Assembly: GCF_028532485.1 (NCBI RefSeq)
Contig: NZ_CP116942.1
Location: 744,001-808,000 of the forward strand
DNA from: Iamia majanohamensis
GTDB taxonomy: Bacteria > Actinomycetota > Acidimicrobiia > Acidimicrobiales > Iamiaceae
Length of the DNA stretch: 64,000 nucleotides
Direction of reading: 5' to 3'
Position 1 is the first letter of the stretch, and every line of letters begins with the position of its first letter. Shown in pieces: positions 7,741 through 15,950 of the stretch. A program made the translations under genes and the position numbers. Under the pieces are notes generated by a model. The model saw only the letters and a program-made list of their open reading frames with translations. It made no database searches and was not told the origin of the DNA.

Positions 7741-7890
7741 CGTGGCGCCTCGGCGGGCGCTCGCGACCGTGGCCGTGTGGCCCGCTCCCGCACCCGGCGG
7801 GACCGGGTCCCTCGCCCGGTGGGGGCGCCCCGTGGCGCCTCGGCGGGCGCTCGCTACCGTGGCCGTGTGGCCCACTCCCGCACCCGGCGG
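7741..7890. repeat. Tandem 60-bp direct repeat (90-bp period) over the fdhD promoter and start
   Basis: Copy 1 (7741-7800) and copy 2 (7831-7890) are identical over 60 bp except at two positions. Copy 2 contains the fdhD -10 element TACCGT and the GTG start. In copy 1 the hexamer is GACCGT, so the duplicated promoter is probably inactive. The 30-bp spacer (7801-7830) is not part of the repeat. Confidence 0.9.
7855..7860 (+). promoter_or_regulatory. -10 element of fdhD (leaderless)
   Basis: TACCGT lies 6 nt before the GTG start of fdhD, inside the second copy of the tandem repeat. Confidence 0.45.
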
Positions 7891-8670
7891 ATCCTGGTCC
7901 GCCGCCACGACGACGGCGCCTCCCGGCGGGCGCCCGACGAGGTCGCCGTCGAGGAGCCCCTCGAGATCCGCCTCGACGGCCACGTGGTGACCACCACCAT
8001 GCGCACGCCCGGCGACGACCACGAGCTGGGGGTGGGCTTCACCTGGGCCGAGGGCCTGCTCGACGGGGCCCGCCTGGGCGGGGTGCGGTCCTGCGGGCTG
8101 GGCCTCGACGCCCGGGCCGCGTTCAACATCGTCGACGTCGACACCGGCGGCACGGCCGAGCCCCCCACGCCCCGCCTCACGCCGACCACGGCGGCCTGCG
8201 GCGTCTGCGGGGTGGCGTCGGTCGAGGACATGCTCGACCGCCTGCGCCCCCTCGACCGCACCGTCGACGTGCCGGTGGAGGTCATGCTGGCGGTGGCCGA
8301 CCGCGTGCGCCCCGCCCAGGAGCTGTTCAGCACCACCGGAGGCGTCCACGCCGCCTGCGCCTTCCACCCCGACGGCGAGCCCCTCGTGGTGCGAGAGGAC
8401 ATCGGGCGCCACAACGCGGTGGACAAGGTGGTCGGCCGGCTCCACCTCGACGGGCGACTCCCGGCCGCCGACCTGGGCCTGTTCGTCTCCGGGCGGGCCG
8501 GCTTCGAGATCGTGCAGAAGGCCTGGGCCGCGGGCTTCGGGACCGTGGTCGCGGTGGGCGCCCCCACCTCGCTCTCGGTGGAGGTGGCCCACATGGCCGG
8601 CATCACCCTCGCCGCCTTCCTCCGCCCCGGGGGCATCAACGTCTACGCCGGCGAGCCGGCCCGGACCTGA
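7867..8670 (+). CDS. fdhD: Formate dehydrogenase accessory sulfurtransferase FdhD
   Basis: FdhD moves sulfur from a cysteine desulfurase to the molybdenum cofactor of formate dehydrogenase. The 267-residue protein carries the essential CGVCG Cys pair (about residues 113-117), LFSTTGGVHAACAF (about 155-168), EDIGRHNAVDKVVG, and SGRAGFEIVQKA, all FdhD signatures. The GTG start at 7867 lies in the second copy of the tandem repeat, and translation of the repeat further upstream is not supported. No formate dehydrogenase genes are in the window, so it must serve enzymes encoded elsewhere. The quinone oxidoreductase starts 11 bp downstream and may be cotranscribed. Confidence 0.92.
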   Translation: MAHSRTRRILVRRHDDGASRRAPDEVAVEEPLEIRLDGHVVTTTMRTPGDDHELGVGFTWAEGLLDGARLGGVRSCGLGLDARAAFNIVDVDTGGTAEPPTPRLTPTTAACGVCGVASVEDMLDRLRPLDRTVDVPVEVMLAVADRVRPAQELFSTTGGVHAACAFHPDGEPLVVREDIGRHNAVDKVVGRLHLDGRLPAADLGLFVSGRAGFEIVQKAWAAGFGTVVAVGAPTSLSVEVAHMAGITLAAFLRPGGINVYAGEPART

Positions 8671-8681
8671 GGGGCGGCGCC

Positions 8682-9758
8682 GTGCGGGCCGCGGTGATGC
8701 GCGGGCACGGGGGTCCCGAGCAGCTGGAGGTGGGCGACCACCCCGCCCCGGTGCCCGGCGCCGGCCAGGTGCGGATCTCGGTGGCGGCGGCCGCGGTGAA
8801 CACCACCGACGTGTGGACCCGGGAGGGGGCCTACGGCCGGGCCGACGCCCCCGAGGCCCGTGCCGGGTGGCGCCAGGTGCCCATCGAGGTCCCGCGGGTC
8901 CAGGGCGCGGACGTGTGCGGGACGGTCGAGTCGGTGGGCGACGGCGTCGACGCCGCCCTCGTGGGCCGTCGGGTCCTCGTCGACCCCGCCCACTACGACG
9001 GGCCCGGACCCGACGCCGAGCCCGACGACATCCTCGGGTCCGAGCGCGACGGCGGCTTCGCCGAGCTCGTGGTCGTCGACGCCGCCGACGTCCACGACGT
9101 CACCGCCAGCCCCCTCACCGACGCCGAGCTCTCGGCCCTGCCGATCGCCTACGGCACGGCCATGGGGATGCTGGTCCGGGCCGGCGCCACCGCCGGCGAG
9201 CGCCTGGTGGTGACCGGTGCCTCCGGCGGGGTGGGGCTGGCCCTCGTCCAGCTCGGCGTGGCGCTGGGCCTGGAGGTCGTGGCCGTGTCGACCGACGAGA
9301 AGGCGGCCCGGCTGCGGGCGCAGGGGGCCGCCGCGGTCGTCGACCGCTCGCGCCCGGACCCGGCCGGGCGGGCCAGGGAGGCCGCGGGCGGGCCCGTCGA
9401 CCTCGTCGCCGACGTGGTGGGCGGCGACGCCTTCGGCTCGTGGGTCGACGTGGTGCGCCGGGGCGGGCGCCTGGTCGTCGCCGGCGCCGTGGCCGGGCCC
9501 GTGGTGGCCCTCGACCTGCGCCGGGTGTACCTGGAGCAGCGGCGCATCGTCGGCTCCACGATGCACACCCGCGCCCACCTGGCCCGCCTCGTCGAGCTGG
9601 CGCGGGCGGGTGAGGTCCGACCGGTCGTGGCCCGGCGGTTCCCCCTGGAGGAGATCCACGAGGCCCAGCGGGCCCTGCAGGCGCCGGGCACCTTCGGCAA
9701 GGTGGTGGTCGAGGTCGGGCGCGACCCCGAGGTCAGCGGGGGATCCGCGCCAGGGTGA
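8682..9758 (+). CDS. Zinc-less alcohol dehydrogenase / NADPH:quinone oxidoreductase family protein
   Basis: This 358-residue medium-chain dehydrogenase/reductase has a GroES-like N-terminal domain (MRAAVMRGHGGPEQLEVGD) and a Rossmann domain with VTGASGGVGLALVQLGVALG (about 184-203). Catalytic zinc ligands of alcohol dehydrogenases are not evident, so the quinone reductase branch is more likely. The GTG start at 8682 gives the conserved MRA(A/V) beginning. The insert HYDGPGPDAEPDDILGSERDGGFAEL is common in the actinobacterial subgroup. The last 26 bp overlap the convergent egtD gene tail to tail. The substrate is unknown. Confidence 0.85.
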   Translation: MRAAVMRGHGGPEQLEVGDHPAPVPGAGQVRISVAAAAVNTTDVWTREGAYGRADAPEARAGWRQVPIEVPRVQGADVCGTVESVGDGVDAALVGRRVLVDPAHYDGPGPDAEPDDILGSERDGGFAELVVVDAADVHDVTASPLTDAELSALPIAYGTAMGMLVRAGATAGERLVVTGASGGVGLALVQLGVALGLEVVAVSTDEKAARLRAQGAAAVVDRSRPDPAGRAREAAGGPVDLVADVVGGDAFGSWVDVVRRGGRLVVAGAVAGPVVALDLRRVYLEQRRIVGSTMHTRAHLARLVELARAGEVRPVVARRFPLEEIHEAQRALQAPGTFGKVVVEVGRDPEVSGGSAPG

Positions 9759-10698
9759 GGGCGAGGTCGTCGTCGGGGTCGGTCCAGACCTCGACCACCT
9801 CGAAGCCGGCCGGCTCGAGCAGGGCCGGGAGCCGCTCGACGCGGAACTTCGAGGAGATCTCCGTCTGAATGCTCTCGCCCTCCTCCACCTTGAGCTCGAG
9901 GCCGGCGCCGGGGACCCGGACCACCTGGGCCTCGGTGGCCACCAGGTGCATCTCGATGCGCTCCTCCTCCGCGTCCCAGCGGGCCTCGTGGCGCCAGCGA
10001 GCCAGGTCGAAGTCGGCGCCCAGCTCGCGGTTGAGGACCTGGAGGACGTTGCGGTCGAACGCGGCGGTCACGCCGATGGGGTCGTCGTAGGCGGTGAGGA
10101 GGCGGTCCACGTCCTTCACCAGGTCGGTGCCGAGCAGGAGCCCGTCGCCGGGCGCCAGGGTGGCCGCCACCGCGCCGACGAAGCGCGCCTGCTCGGGCGG
10201 GGTCAGGTTGCCGATGGTGCCCCCCAGGAAGGCGACCAGCCGGGTGCCGCCGGTGGGGATGCGGTCGAGGTCGTGGAGGAAGTCGCCCTCGACCGCCACC
10301 ACCTCGATGCCCGGGTGCTCGGCGCGGATCGCCTCGGCCGCCGCCGCCAGGGTGGCCGCGCTCACGTCGAGGGGGCAGAAGCGGCGCAGCTGCCCGGTGG
10401 CGGTGAAGGCGTCGAGGAGCAGGCGGGTCTTCTCCGATGTCCCCGAGCCCAGCTCCACCAGGGTGTCGGCCTCCGAGAGGCGGGCCACGTCGGCCGAGCG
10501 GGCCTCCAGGATCGCCCGCTCGCGGGAGGTGGGGTAGTAGTGCGGCACGTGGGTGATGGCGTCGAACAGCACGCTGCCGAGGTCGTCGTAGAGCCACTTG
10601 GGCGACAGCCAGCGCTGGGGCGCGGCGTCGAGGGTGCGGCGGACGCTCTCGGCGAGCGACTCGGAGCCCTGGGGCGCGTCGGCAGGGGGCGGGGTCAC
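9733..10698 (-). CDS. egtD: L-histidine N-alpha-methyltransferase
   Basis: EgtD trimethylates histidine to hercynine with SAM, the first step of ergothioneine synthesis. The 321-residue length fits the family. Visible features are YDDLGSVLFDAITHVPHYYPTSRERAIL (about 36-63, containing the Tyr that contacts histidine), the SAM loop LVELGSGTSEKTRLLLDAF (about 79-97), FLGGTIGNLTP (about 151-161) and the C-terminal EGESIQTEISSKF (about 275-287). It is translated from an ATG 34 bp after the egtB stop, so egtB-egtD form a two-gene operon. egtA, egtC and egtE are not adjacent. Confidence 0.95.
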   Translation of the reverse strand: MTPPPADAPQGSESLAESVRRTLDAAPQRWLSPKWLYDDLGSVLFDAITHVPHYYPTSRERAILEARSADVARLSEADTLVELGSGTSEKTRLLLDAFTATGQLRRFCPLDVSAATLAAAAEAIRAEHPGIEVVAVEGDFLHDLDRIPTGGTRLVAFLGGTIGNLTPPEQARFVGAVAATLAPGDGLLLGTDLVKDVDRLLTAYDDPIGVTAAFDRNVLQVLNRELGADFDLARWRHEARWDAEEERIEMHLVATEAQVVRVPGAGLELKVEEGESIQTEISSKFRVERLPALLEPAGFEVVEVWTDPDDDLALTLARIPR

Positions 10699-10732
10699 GG
10701 GGCCTCCGGGTGCAGGCGGGGGTCGGGGTGGC

Positions 10733-12019
10733 TCAGGCGTCGGCCGCGAGGCGGACGCCGGAGAAGGCCCAGCGGGCCGAGGGCGGGAAGAAGTTCCGGT
10801 AGGTCAGCCGGGCGTGCCCCGGTGGGGTGGCGCAGCACGAGCCCCGCAGCACGACCTGGCCGCTCATGAACTTGCCGTTGTACTCGCCCACGGCCCCGGG
10901 CTCGGGGGTGAAGCCCGGGTACCCGAGGTAGGCGCTCGAGGTCCACTGCCAGACCTCGCCGAACGCCTGGCGCAGCGGCCCCCGGTCGTCGGGGGCCGGG
11001 GGGCGGGGGTGCGGGCCGTCGAGCTCGAAGCGGGGCTCGGCCAGGCCCTGGCGGGCCACGGCCACCGCCCACTCCTCCTCGCGGGGGAGGCGAGCGCCGG
11101 CCCAGCGGGCGTAGGCGTCGGCCTCGAGGTGGCTCACGTGGACGACCGGGCGCCCCGGGTCGAGCGGGTAGCGGCCGGCGAGGGTGTACTCGTGCCACTG
11201 GCCGTCGACCTGCTCCCAGTAGAGCGGGGCCTCCCAGCCCTCGGCCTGGACGGCGGCCCAGCCGTCGGAGAGCCACAGCTCGGGGCGGCGGTAGCCGTCG
11301 TCGTCGATGAAGGCCTGCCACTCCCCGTTGGTGACCAGGCGGTCGGCCAGGCGGTGGGGGTGGAGGAGCACGGTGTGGCGGGGCCGCTCGTTGTCGTAGG
11401 AGAACCCGTCGCCGTCGTGGCCGACCTCGGCCAGGCCCTCGACCCCGTCGACCCACCGCAGGGACTCGGCCTCGGGGGCGGGGGCGGGCATGGCCAGCGA
11501 GTAGGGCGGGCGGAGGGGGTTGGTGCCGAGGACGTGCTTGATGTCCATGAGCAGCAGCTCCTGGTGCTGCTGCTCGTGGTGGAGGCCCAGGGTGACCAGC
11601 TCGGCCACCTCGTCGTCGACCCCGGCTGCGAGGAGGTCGGCCATGGCGGCGTCGACGGCGGCGCGGTACTCGCCCACGTCGGCCGCGGTGGGACGGGTGA
11701 GCAGCCCCCGGTGGGGCCGTGGGTGCCGGCTGCCGATGGCCTCGTAGTAGGAGTTGAAGAGGAAGCCGTAGTCCTCGTCGTGGACCTGGTGGCCGGGGAG
11801 GTGGGGGCCGAGCACGAAGGTCTCGAAGAACCAGGTCACGTGGGCCCGGTGCCACTTCGTGGGGCTCACGTCGGGCATGGTCTGGACCGTCTGGTCCTCG
11901 GGCCCGAGCGGCGCGGCCAGGGCCTCGGTGAGGTCACGGACGGCCCGGTACCTCTCGGCCAGGTCGGCCCCCGGCGGGGCACCGGTGGCGGGGGTGCGGG
12001 GCAGGTCGTGCGGTGGCAT
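10733..12019 (-). CDS. egtB: Ergothioneine biosynthesis sulfoxide synthase EgtB
   Basis: EgtB is a non-heme iron enzyme that joins hercynine to gamma-glutamylcysteine or cysteine through a sulfoxide bond. The 428-residue protein has an N-terminal DinB-like four-helix domain with the iron ligands in KWHRAHVTWFFETF (about 51-64) and LHHEQQHQELLLMDIKH (about 146-162). A C-terminal FGE-sulfatase-like domain follows, with WVDGVEGLAEVG, YPLDPGRPVVHVSHLEADAYARWAGARLPREEEW and WQWTSSAYLGYPGF. The start at 12019 follows a GAGGAGG Shine-Dalgarno. The longer in-frame extension would run through the tRNA gene and was rejected. It heads the egtB-egtD operon. Confidence 0.95.
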   Translation of the reverse strand: MPPHDLPRTPATGAPPGADLAERYRAVRDLTEALAAPLGPEDQTVQTMPDVSPTKWHRAHVTWFFETFVLGPHLPGHQVHDEDYGFLFNSYYEAIGSRHPRPHRGLLTRPTAADVGEYRAAVDAAMADLLAAGVDDEVAELVTLGLHHEQQHQELLLMDIKHVLGTNPLRPPYSLAMPAPAPEAESLRWVDGVEGLAEVGHDGDGFSYDNERPRHTVLLHPHRLADRLVTNGEWQAFIDDDGYRRPELWLSDGWAAVQAEGWEAPLYWEQVDGQWHEYTLAGRYPLDPGRPVVHVSHLEADAYARWAGARLPREEEWAVAVARQGLAEPRFELDGPHPRPPAPDDRGPLRQAFGEVWQWTSSAYLGYPGFTPEPGAVGEYNGKFMSGQVVLRGSCCATPPGHARLTYRNFFPPSARWAFSGVRLAADA

Positions 12020-12159
12020 CAGGTGCCTCCTCGGGGGCCGCGGCGGCGCGAGCCGGGTCACGGAGAGGGTAGGTCGGGGCTCCGGGCACCGCACCTCACC
12101 CGTGCGGCGGCGATCCCCTACCCGCGGTGCGCTCGGCGAACCGCACCCGACGGCGGCAG

Positions 12160-12233
12160 AGCCCGAGGTGGGATTCGAACCCACGACCTACCGCTTACAA
12201 GGCGGTTGCTCTGGCCATCTGAGCTACACGGGC
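12160..12233 (-). tRNA. tRNA-Thr (anticodon TGT)
   Basis: The minus strand folds as a 74-nt cloverleaf. It has a D-arm GCTC...GAGC, an anticodon arm ACCGC-CTTGTAA-GCGGT with anticodon TGT (reads ACA/ACG), and a T-arm GTGGG-TTCGAAT-CCCAC. The acceptor is GCCCGTG paired with CTCGGGC, with one U-U mismatch at positions 6-67. The discriminator is U, as allowed for threonine, and CCA is not encoded. Variable loop AGGTC is normal. Confidence 0.95.
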
Positions 12234-12276
12234 CGGGAGCCAGGAGCGTACCGCTGGTCCCGATCCCGGCTCCCCG

Positions 12277-13299
12277 TCAGCCGAGGAGGAGGCGGCGGGC
12301 GGCCCGCTCGGGCCGTCCCATGGTGGCGGTGGCGCGGGACCCGGCCCAGGCCTCGCCGAGGCTGCCCTCCTCGTAGGACGAGGGCACGACGGGGTGGATG
12401 TAGGAGGTCCGGCACACCGTCGGCGTGTTGCCCAGCACCTCGGCCGCCTCCTTCACCGAGGTCACCACCAGCCGGTCGCAGGGCTGGTCGTCGGGGCAGG
12501 GGTGGGCCAGCACGCCGGTGGCGATGGTGGTGGCGCCCCAGGTCCGGAAGTCCTTGGCGCTCACCCCGTCGCCCATGCGGGCGCGGAGGTACTCGTTCAC
12601 GTCGGCCGACGACACCGCGCCCACGCCGCCGTCCTCGTCGCGGTAGGAGAAGAGGTGCTTGCCCGGCAGCTCGTGGCAGCGCCGGGCGATGCGGGCCAGG
12701 CGCGGGTCGTGCACGGCCAGGCGGTGCTCCACGCCGGACTTGCCCACGAAGTCCAGCTCCAGGGTCGAGCCGTGAACCTCGGCGTGCTCGTCGCGGAGGG
12801 TGGTGAGCCCGAAGCTGTCGTTCTCGTCGGCGTAGCGCTCGTTGCCGACCCGCACGAGGGTCTCGTCGAGGAGGCGCACGACGAGGGCCACGACCTTCTC
12901 GCGGGGGAGGCCGCGCCGGCGCAGGTCACCGTCGACCGCGCCCCGCAGGTCGCCCAGGCCGTCGGCGAAGTCGGCCAGGTCGGCGAACTTCGCTGCGTCG
13001 CGGACCTCCCGCCAGCGGGGGTGGTACAGGTACACCTTGCGGCCCCGGGCGTCGCGCCCGGTGGCGAGGAGGTGCCCCCGAGGGTCGGGGTTGATCCACA
13101 CCTCCTCCCACGCCGGCGGGATCACCAGGTCCTCGATGCGGGACCGCTCGTCGGCGTCCACGACCCGGCCGTCGGCGTCGACGTAGGAGAAGCCCCGGCC
13201 CCGGCGCACGCGCCGGTGGCCGGGATCGGCGTCGCTGGCGTGGTGCAGGCCGGCCTGGCGGGCGGCCGCCTCGGGGTCGTCGACGGTGGGGGAGGCCAC
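12277..13299 (-). CDS. DNA topoisomerase IB (poxvirus/bacterial type)
   Basis: This 340-residue type IB topoisomerase relaxes supercoils by a 3'-phosphotyrosine intermediate. Catalytic residues are visible: RVGNERYADEN (first Arg), KDFRTWGATTIATGVL (second Arg and binding segment) and the active Tyr in CRTSYIHP near the C-terminus (about residue 307). The N-terminal IPPAWEEVWINPDPRGHLLATGRDARGRKVYLYHPRW is the DNA clamp segment typical of bacterial members. The GTG at 13299 lies 20 bp after the CsbD-like gene, so both may be cotranscribed. Pairing with a stress protein fits the accessory role often seen for bacterial TopIB. Confidence 0.93.
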   Translation of the reverse strand: MASPTVDDPEAAARQAGLHHASDADPGHRRVRRGRGFSYVDADGRVVDADERSRIEDLVIPPAWEEVWINPDPRGHLLATGRDARGRKVYLYHPRWREVRDAAKFADLADFADGLGDLRGAVDGDLRRRGLPREKVVALVVRLLDETLVRVGNERYADENDSFGLTTLRDEHAEVHGSTLELDFVGKSGVEHRLAVHDPRLARIARRCHELPGKHLFSYRDEDGGVGAVSSADVNEYLRARMGDGVSAKDFRTWGATTIATGVLAHPCPDDQPCDRLVVTSVKEAAEVLGNTPTVCRTSYIHPVVPSSYEEGSLGEAWAGSRATATMGRPERAARRLLLG

Positions 13300-13319
13300 G
13301 GCGTCCGGTCGCAGGTGGG

Positions 13320-13577
13320 CTAGGCGTCGTCGGGGAGCTCGGCCCGGCGGGCCTCGGCCTCGGCCGCGGCCTGATCCGCCGCGGCGCGGGCGGCCTCGGC
13401 CTCCGCCTCCCGGGCCGCCACCTCCCGCTGGGCCTCCGCCTTCTCCTGCTGGGCGGTGCCCTCACTGACCAGGTCGCGCCGCCGGGTGAGCGACCCGAGC
13501 GCCTCCTTGAGCCGCCCCTTGGCGCCCTCGAGGGCACGGGCCGGCCCGCTCCCCGGTCCCCGGTCGTCGTCGGTCAT
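13320..13577 (-). CDS. CsbD-like small stress protein
   Basis: This 85-residue hydrophilic protein resembles the CsbD general-stress family in its first half: ALEGAKGRLKEALGSLTRRRD, then EGTAQQEKAEAQREVA (about 15-55). The second half is an Ala/Glu/Arg-rich helix (about 55-80) likely to form a coiled coil. The function of CsbD proteins is poorly known; they are induced by stress in Bacillus. The ATG start at 13577 lies upstream of topoisomerase IB on the same strand. The family assignment is from pattern recognition and moderately sure. Confidence 0.7.
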   Translation of the reverse strand: MTDDDRGPGSGPARALEGAKGRLKEALGSLTRRRDLVSEGTAQQEKAEAQREVAAREAEAEAARAAADQAAAEAEARRAELPDDA

Positions 13578-13669
13578 GTGCGCTCCCTGCTGCCCGGGCG
13601 CCGGCGCGGCCGCCGGTCGCGGGGCCGGTCCCTGCCCCGGTGCGGCGGCCGGAAACGGCGCCCCCACCC

Positions 13670-14653
13670 TCACGACCGGCCGCCCTCGTCGCCGGCGGGG
13701 CGGGGCGCCCGCCCGAGGGCCTCCAGGTCGCGCTCGGCGTGGCACTGGCGGCGGTAGACCCGCAGGGCGGCGTCGCGGGCCACCACGTCGGCGTCGCCCA
13801 CCAGGGGACGGGGGCCCAGGGCCCGGGCCAGGCGGTCCTGCACCTCGCCGGCGGCCCGGTCGACGAGGTGGCGCACCGCGAGGGCGCGGGCCCGCGCCGC
13901 CTCGGCGTCGCCGGGGCGGTCGTCGCACCCCCGCCCGGCCTGGTCGAGGGCGGCCGCCATGCCGTAGGCCTCGGCCCGCATCGCCCCGAGGTGGGCCCGG
14001 GCGTGGGGCTCGTCGCCCACCGCGCCCTCGGCGTGGTCCACCAGGCCGAGGGCGGCGCCGGCCCAGCAGGCCGCGGGCCCGACGGCCCCGTGCCAGAACC
14101 CGGGCCGGTCGAGGTACCAGCGGTCGCCGCCCACCACCGCGCCGTCGGCCACCCGCACGCCGCCGAGGTCGACGACGGCGGTGTCGGTGTCGGCCAGGGC
14201 CGGCGTGACCCACCCGCGGCGGTCGAGGCGCGCCTCGTCGACCCCGTCGAGGGGCACGAGCAGGAGCACGTGGGTCCCGTCGCGCTCGACCGTGACGAGG
14301 GCGGCGTCGACGAGCGACGCCCCGCCGGCGAAGGCCTTCCGGCCCTCCAGCTCCAGGCCGCCGGCGCGGTGGGGTCGGGCCCGCACGGGGCCGTCGGGCC
14401 CCTCGGCGGCCCACACGCCCAGCAGCCGGCCCTCGGGGGCGTCGCGCCCCGCCTCGGACAGGATCTGCACCGCGTCGACGTGGGCCTCGGCCAGCCGGGC
14501 CACCGACACGTCGTCGCGGGCCAGGGAGGCGAGGGCCCGCCACCGGGCGGGCGTGGCGCCCCGCCCGACCCGCGGGAGGTCGAGCGCGCCGCTCGCCAGC
14601 AGGGCTCGGGTGCGGGCCCCGGTGCGGCTGGCGTCGGGGTGGGGACCGGTCAC
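13670..14653 (-). CDS. Acyl-CoA dehydrogenase-like protein, last gene of a glycoconjugate operon
   Basis: This 327-residue protein has the overall pattern of a divergent acyl-CoA dehydrogenase: a middle beta-domain segment (VWAAEGPDG....LEGRKAFAGGASLVDAALV, about 110-155) and a C-terminal four-helix bundle (RPGFWHGAVGPAACWAGAALGLVDHA, about 205-230). The canonical catalytic Glu and the flavin-binding signatures are not clear. It is shorter than usual (about 380). It may oxidise an acyl chain or be a non-canonical flavoprotein. Its GTG start overlaps the glycosyltransferase stop (GTGA), so it is translationally coupled to the three upstream genes. Confidence 0.7.
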   Translation of the reverse strand: MTGPHPDASRTGARTRALLASGALDLPRVGRGATPARWRALASLARDDVSVARLAEAHVDAVQILSEAGRDAPEGRLLGVWAAEGPDGPVRARPHRAGGLELEGRKAFAGGASLVDAALVTVERDGTHVLLLVPLDGVDEARLDRRGWVTPALADTDTAVVDLGGVRVADGAVVGGDRWYLDRPGFWHGAVGPAACWAGAALGLVDHAEGAVGDEPHARAHLGAMRAEAYGMAAALDQAGRGCDDRPGDAEAARARALAVRHLVDRAAGEVQDRLARALGPRPLVGDADVVARDAALRVYRRQCHAERDLEALGRAPRPAGDEGGRS

Positions 14654-15354
14654 GCCGTGCCCTCGAGCGACCGCAGGTGGGCGGCGAAGCCGGCCGGTGC
14701 CCGCCCCACCCGGCGGCCGCTGGTGGTCACCCGGACGTCGACCGACGCGGCCGTGGGCCAGCCGGCCCGGCGGAGGCGGTCCCAGAGCCCGTGGTCCTCG
14801 GCGGTGTCGGTGTCGGGCCAGCCGCCGACGGCCACGTAGGCATCGGCCCGGACGCCGAGGTTGGCCCCGTGGACGTGGGGGTGGGAGCGCCCCGTCGTGC
14901 GGTACGCGGCCCGCCAGCGCCGACCGACGACGGGGGCCAGGTCGTCGAGGTCGTCGACCCGGACCACCCCGGCCACGGCCGCCGCCCCCTCGGCCGCGCA
15001 GGCCAGCTGGCGCACCAGCCAGTCCGGGTCCACGGTGGTGTCGGCGTCGGTGGTGGCCAGCCAGGTCCGGTGCAGCGGGGCCGGCGCCGTGCGCCGGAGG
15101 GCGGCGGCCGCGGCCACCGCCCGGGCCCGGCCCACCGACCGGTGGCGGCACTCCACCACCACGCCGCGCGGCCCGAGCAGCTCGCGCGCGGTGGCCGCGG
15201 TGGCGTCGGTGCAGTGGTCCGCCACCACCACCACCACGGCGTCGTGGAGGCCGGCGGTGGAGATCGCGGTCTGGACCGACCGGAGGCAGGCCGCGATGCG
15301 GTCGGCCTCGTCGCGGGCGGGGATGGTGACCGCGACCCGCCAGGCGCCGGTCAC
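14650..15354 (-). CDS. Family 2 glycosyltransferase
   Basis: This 234-residue GT-A glycosyltransferase has VAVTIPARDEADRIAACLRSVQ at the N-terminus (nucleotide-sugar binding), the metal-binding motif ATTDADTTVDPDWL (about 99-112), GANLGVRADAYVAVGGW (about 154-170, acceptor site) and EDHGLWDRLRRAGW (about 176-189, the catalytic ED motif). No membrane segment is seen, so it acts in the cytoplasm or at the membrane face. The GTG start overlaps the methyltransferase stop and its own stop overlaps the next start. The donor and acceptor sugars are unknown. Confidence 0.88.
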   Translation of the reverse strand: MTGAWRVAVTIPARDEADRIAACLRSVQTAISTAGLHDAVVVVVADHCTDATAATARELLGPRGVVVECRHRSVGRARAVAAAAALRRTAPAPLHRTWLATTDADTTVDPDWLVRQLACAAEGAAAVAGVVRVDDLDDLAPVVGRRWRAAYRTTGRSHPHVHGANLGVRADAYVAVGGWPDTDTAEDHGLWDRLRRAGWPTAASVDVRVTTSGRRVGRAPAGFAAHLRSLEGTA

Positions 15355-15950
15355 CGGCGGCGCCAGCGGTCGATGAGGTAGGTGGGCCCGTCGCGGTGGG
15401 CGGTGGGGTCGAGGGCGGGGTGGCGGCCGAGGGCGGCGTGCACCTCCGCCCCGTGCACGGCGTGGTCCTCGCTGTGCCCCGTCCAGTGGCAGGCGAGGAG
15501 CGTCCCGCCGGGGAGGAGGGCGCCGACCAGGCGGTCGACCACCGCGGCCAGCTCGTCGCCGGCGAAGTAGTAGCCGACCTCCGAGGCCACGACCAGGTCG
15601 TGGTCGCCGGTCCGGTCGTCGGCCACCGAGGCCACCGCCAGGGTCAGGCCCGGACGGTCGCCGCAGCGCTCCCGGGCCTGGGCGATCGCGGTCGGCGACA
15701 CGTCCACGGCCCGCAGCCGGTCGCAGCGGTGGGCCAGCCGGCCGGTGAGCACGCCGATGGAGCACCCCGGCTCGTAGGCCGAGGCGAAGGGACCCGGCCC
15801 CAGGACGTCGAGGAGGTCGTCGTAGCGGGCCTGCTCGGCCGGCGAGCCGGCGAAGTCCCACGGGTCGGGGTCGGCCCGGTACCGCTCCTCGAAGGCGGTC
15901 GGCGAGCAGGGGTGGAGCACGCCGGCGGGGGTCTCACGGGGCGGGCTCAT
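15351..15950 (-). CDS. Class I SAM-dependent methyltransferase (NodS-like)
   Basis: The 199-residue protein shows FEERYRADPDPWDFAGSPAEQARYDDLLDVL (about 20-50) and a SAM-binding loop EPGCSIGVLTGRLAHRCDRLRAVDVS (about 60-85), then DLVVASEVGYYF (about 119-130). This N-terminal pattern is typical of NodS-like methyltransferases, which N-methylate a deacetylated amino sugar of Nod factors. It lies directly after a PIG-L deacetylase (17-bp overlap) and before a GT2, which fits N-methylation of a deacetylated sugar. That function is inference. Confidence 0.85.
   Translation of the reverse strand: MSPPRETPAGVLHPCSPTAFEERYRADPDPWDFAGSPAEQARYDDLLDVLGPGPFASAYEPGCSIGVLTGRLAHRCDRLRAVDVSPTAIAQARERCGDRPGLTLAVASVADDRTGDHDLVVASEVGYYFAGDELAAVVDRLVGALLPGGTLLACHWTGHSEDHAVHGAEVHAALGRHPALDPTAHRDGPTYLIDRWRRR

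Noticed and set aside
7741-7800. Start of fdhD in the first tandem copy
   Set aside because: Its -10 hexamer is mutated (GACCGT), and the intervening residues have no homology. The start in copy 2 is complete.
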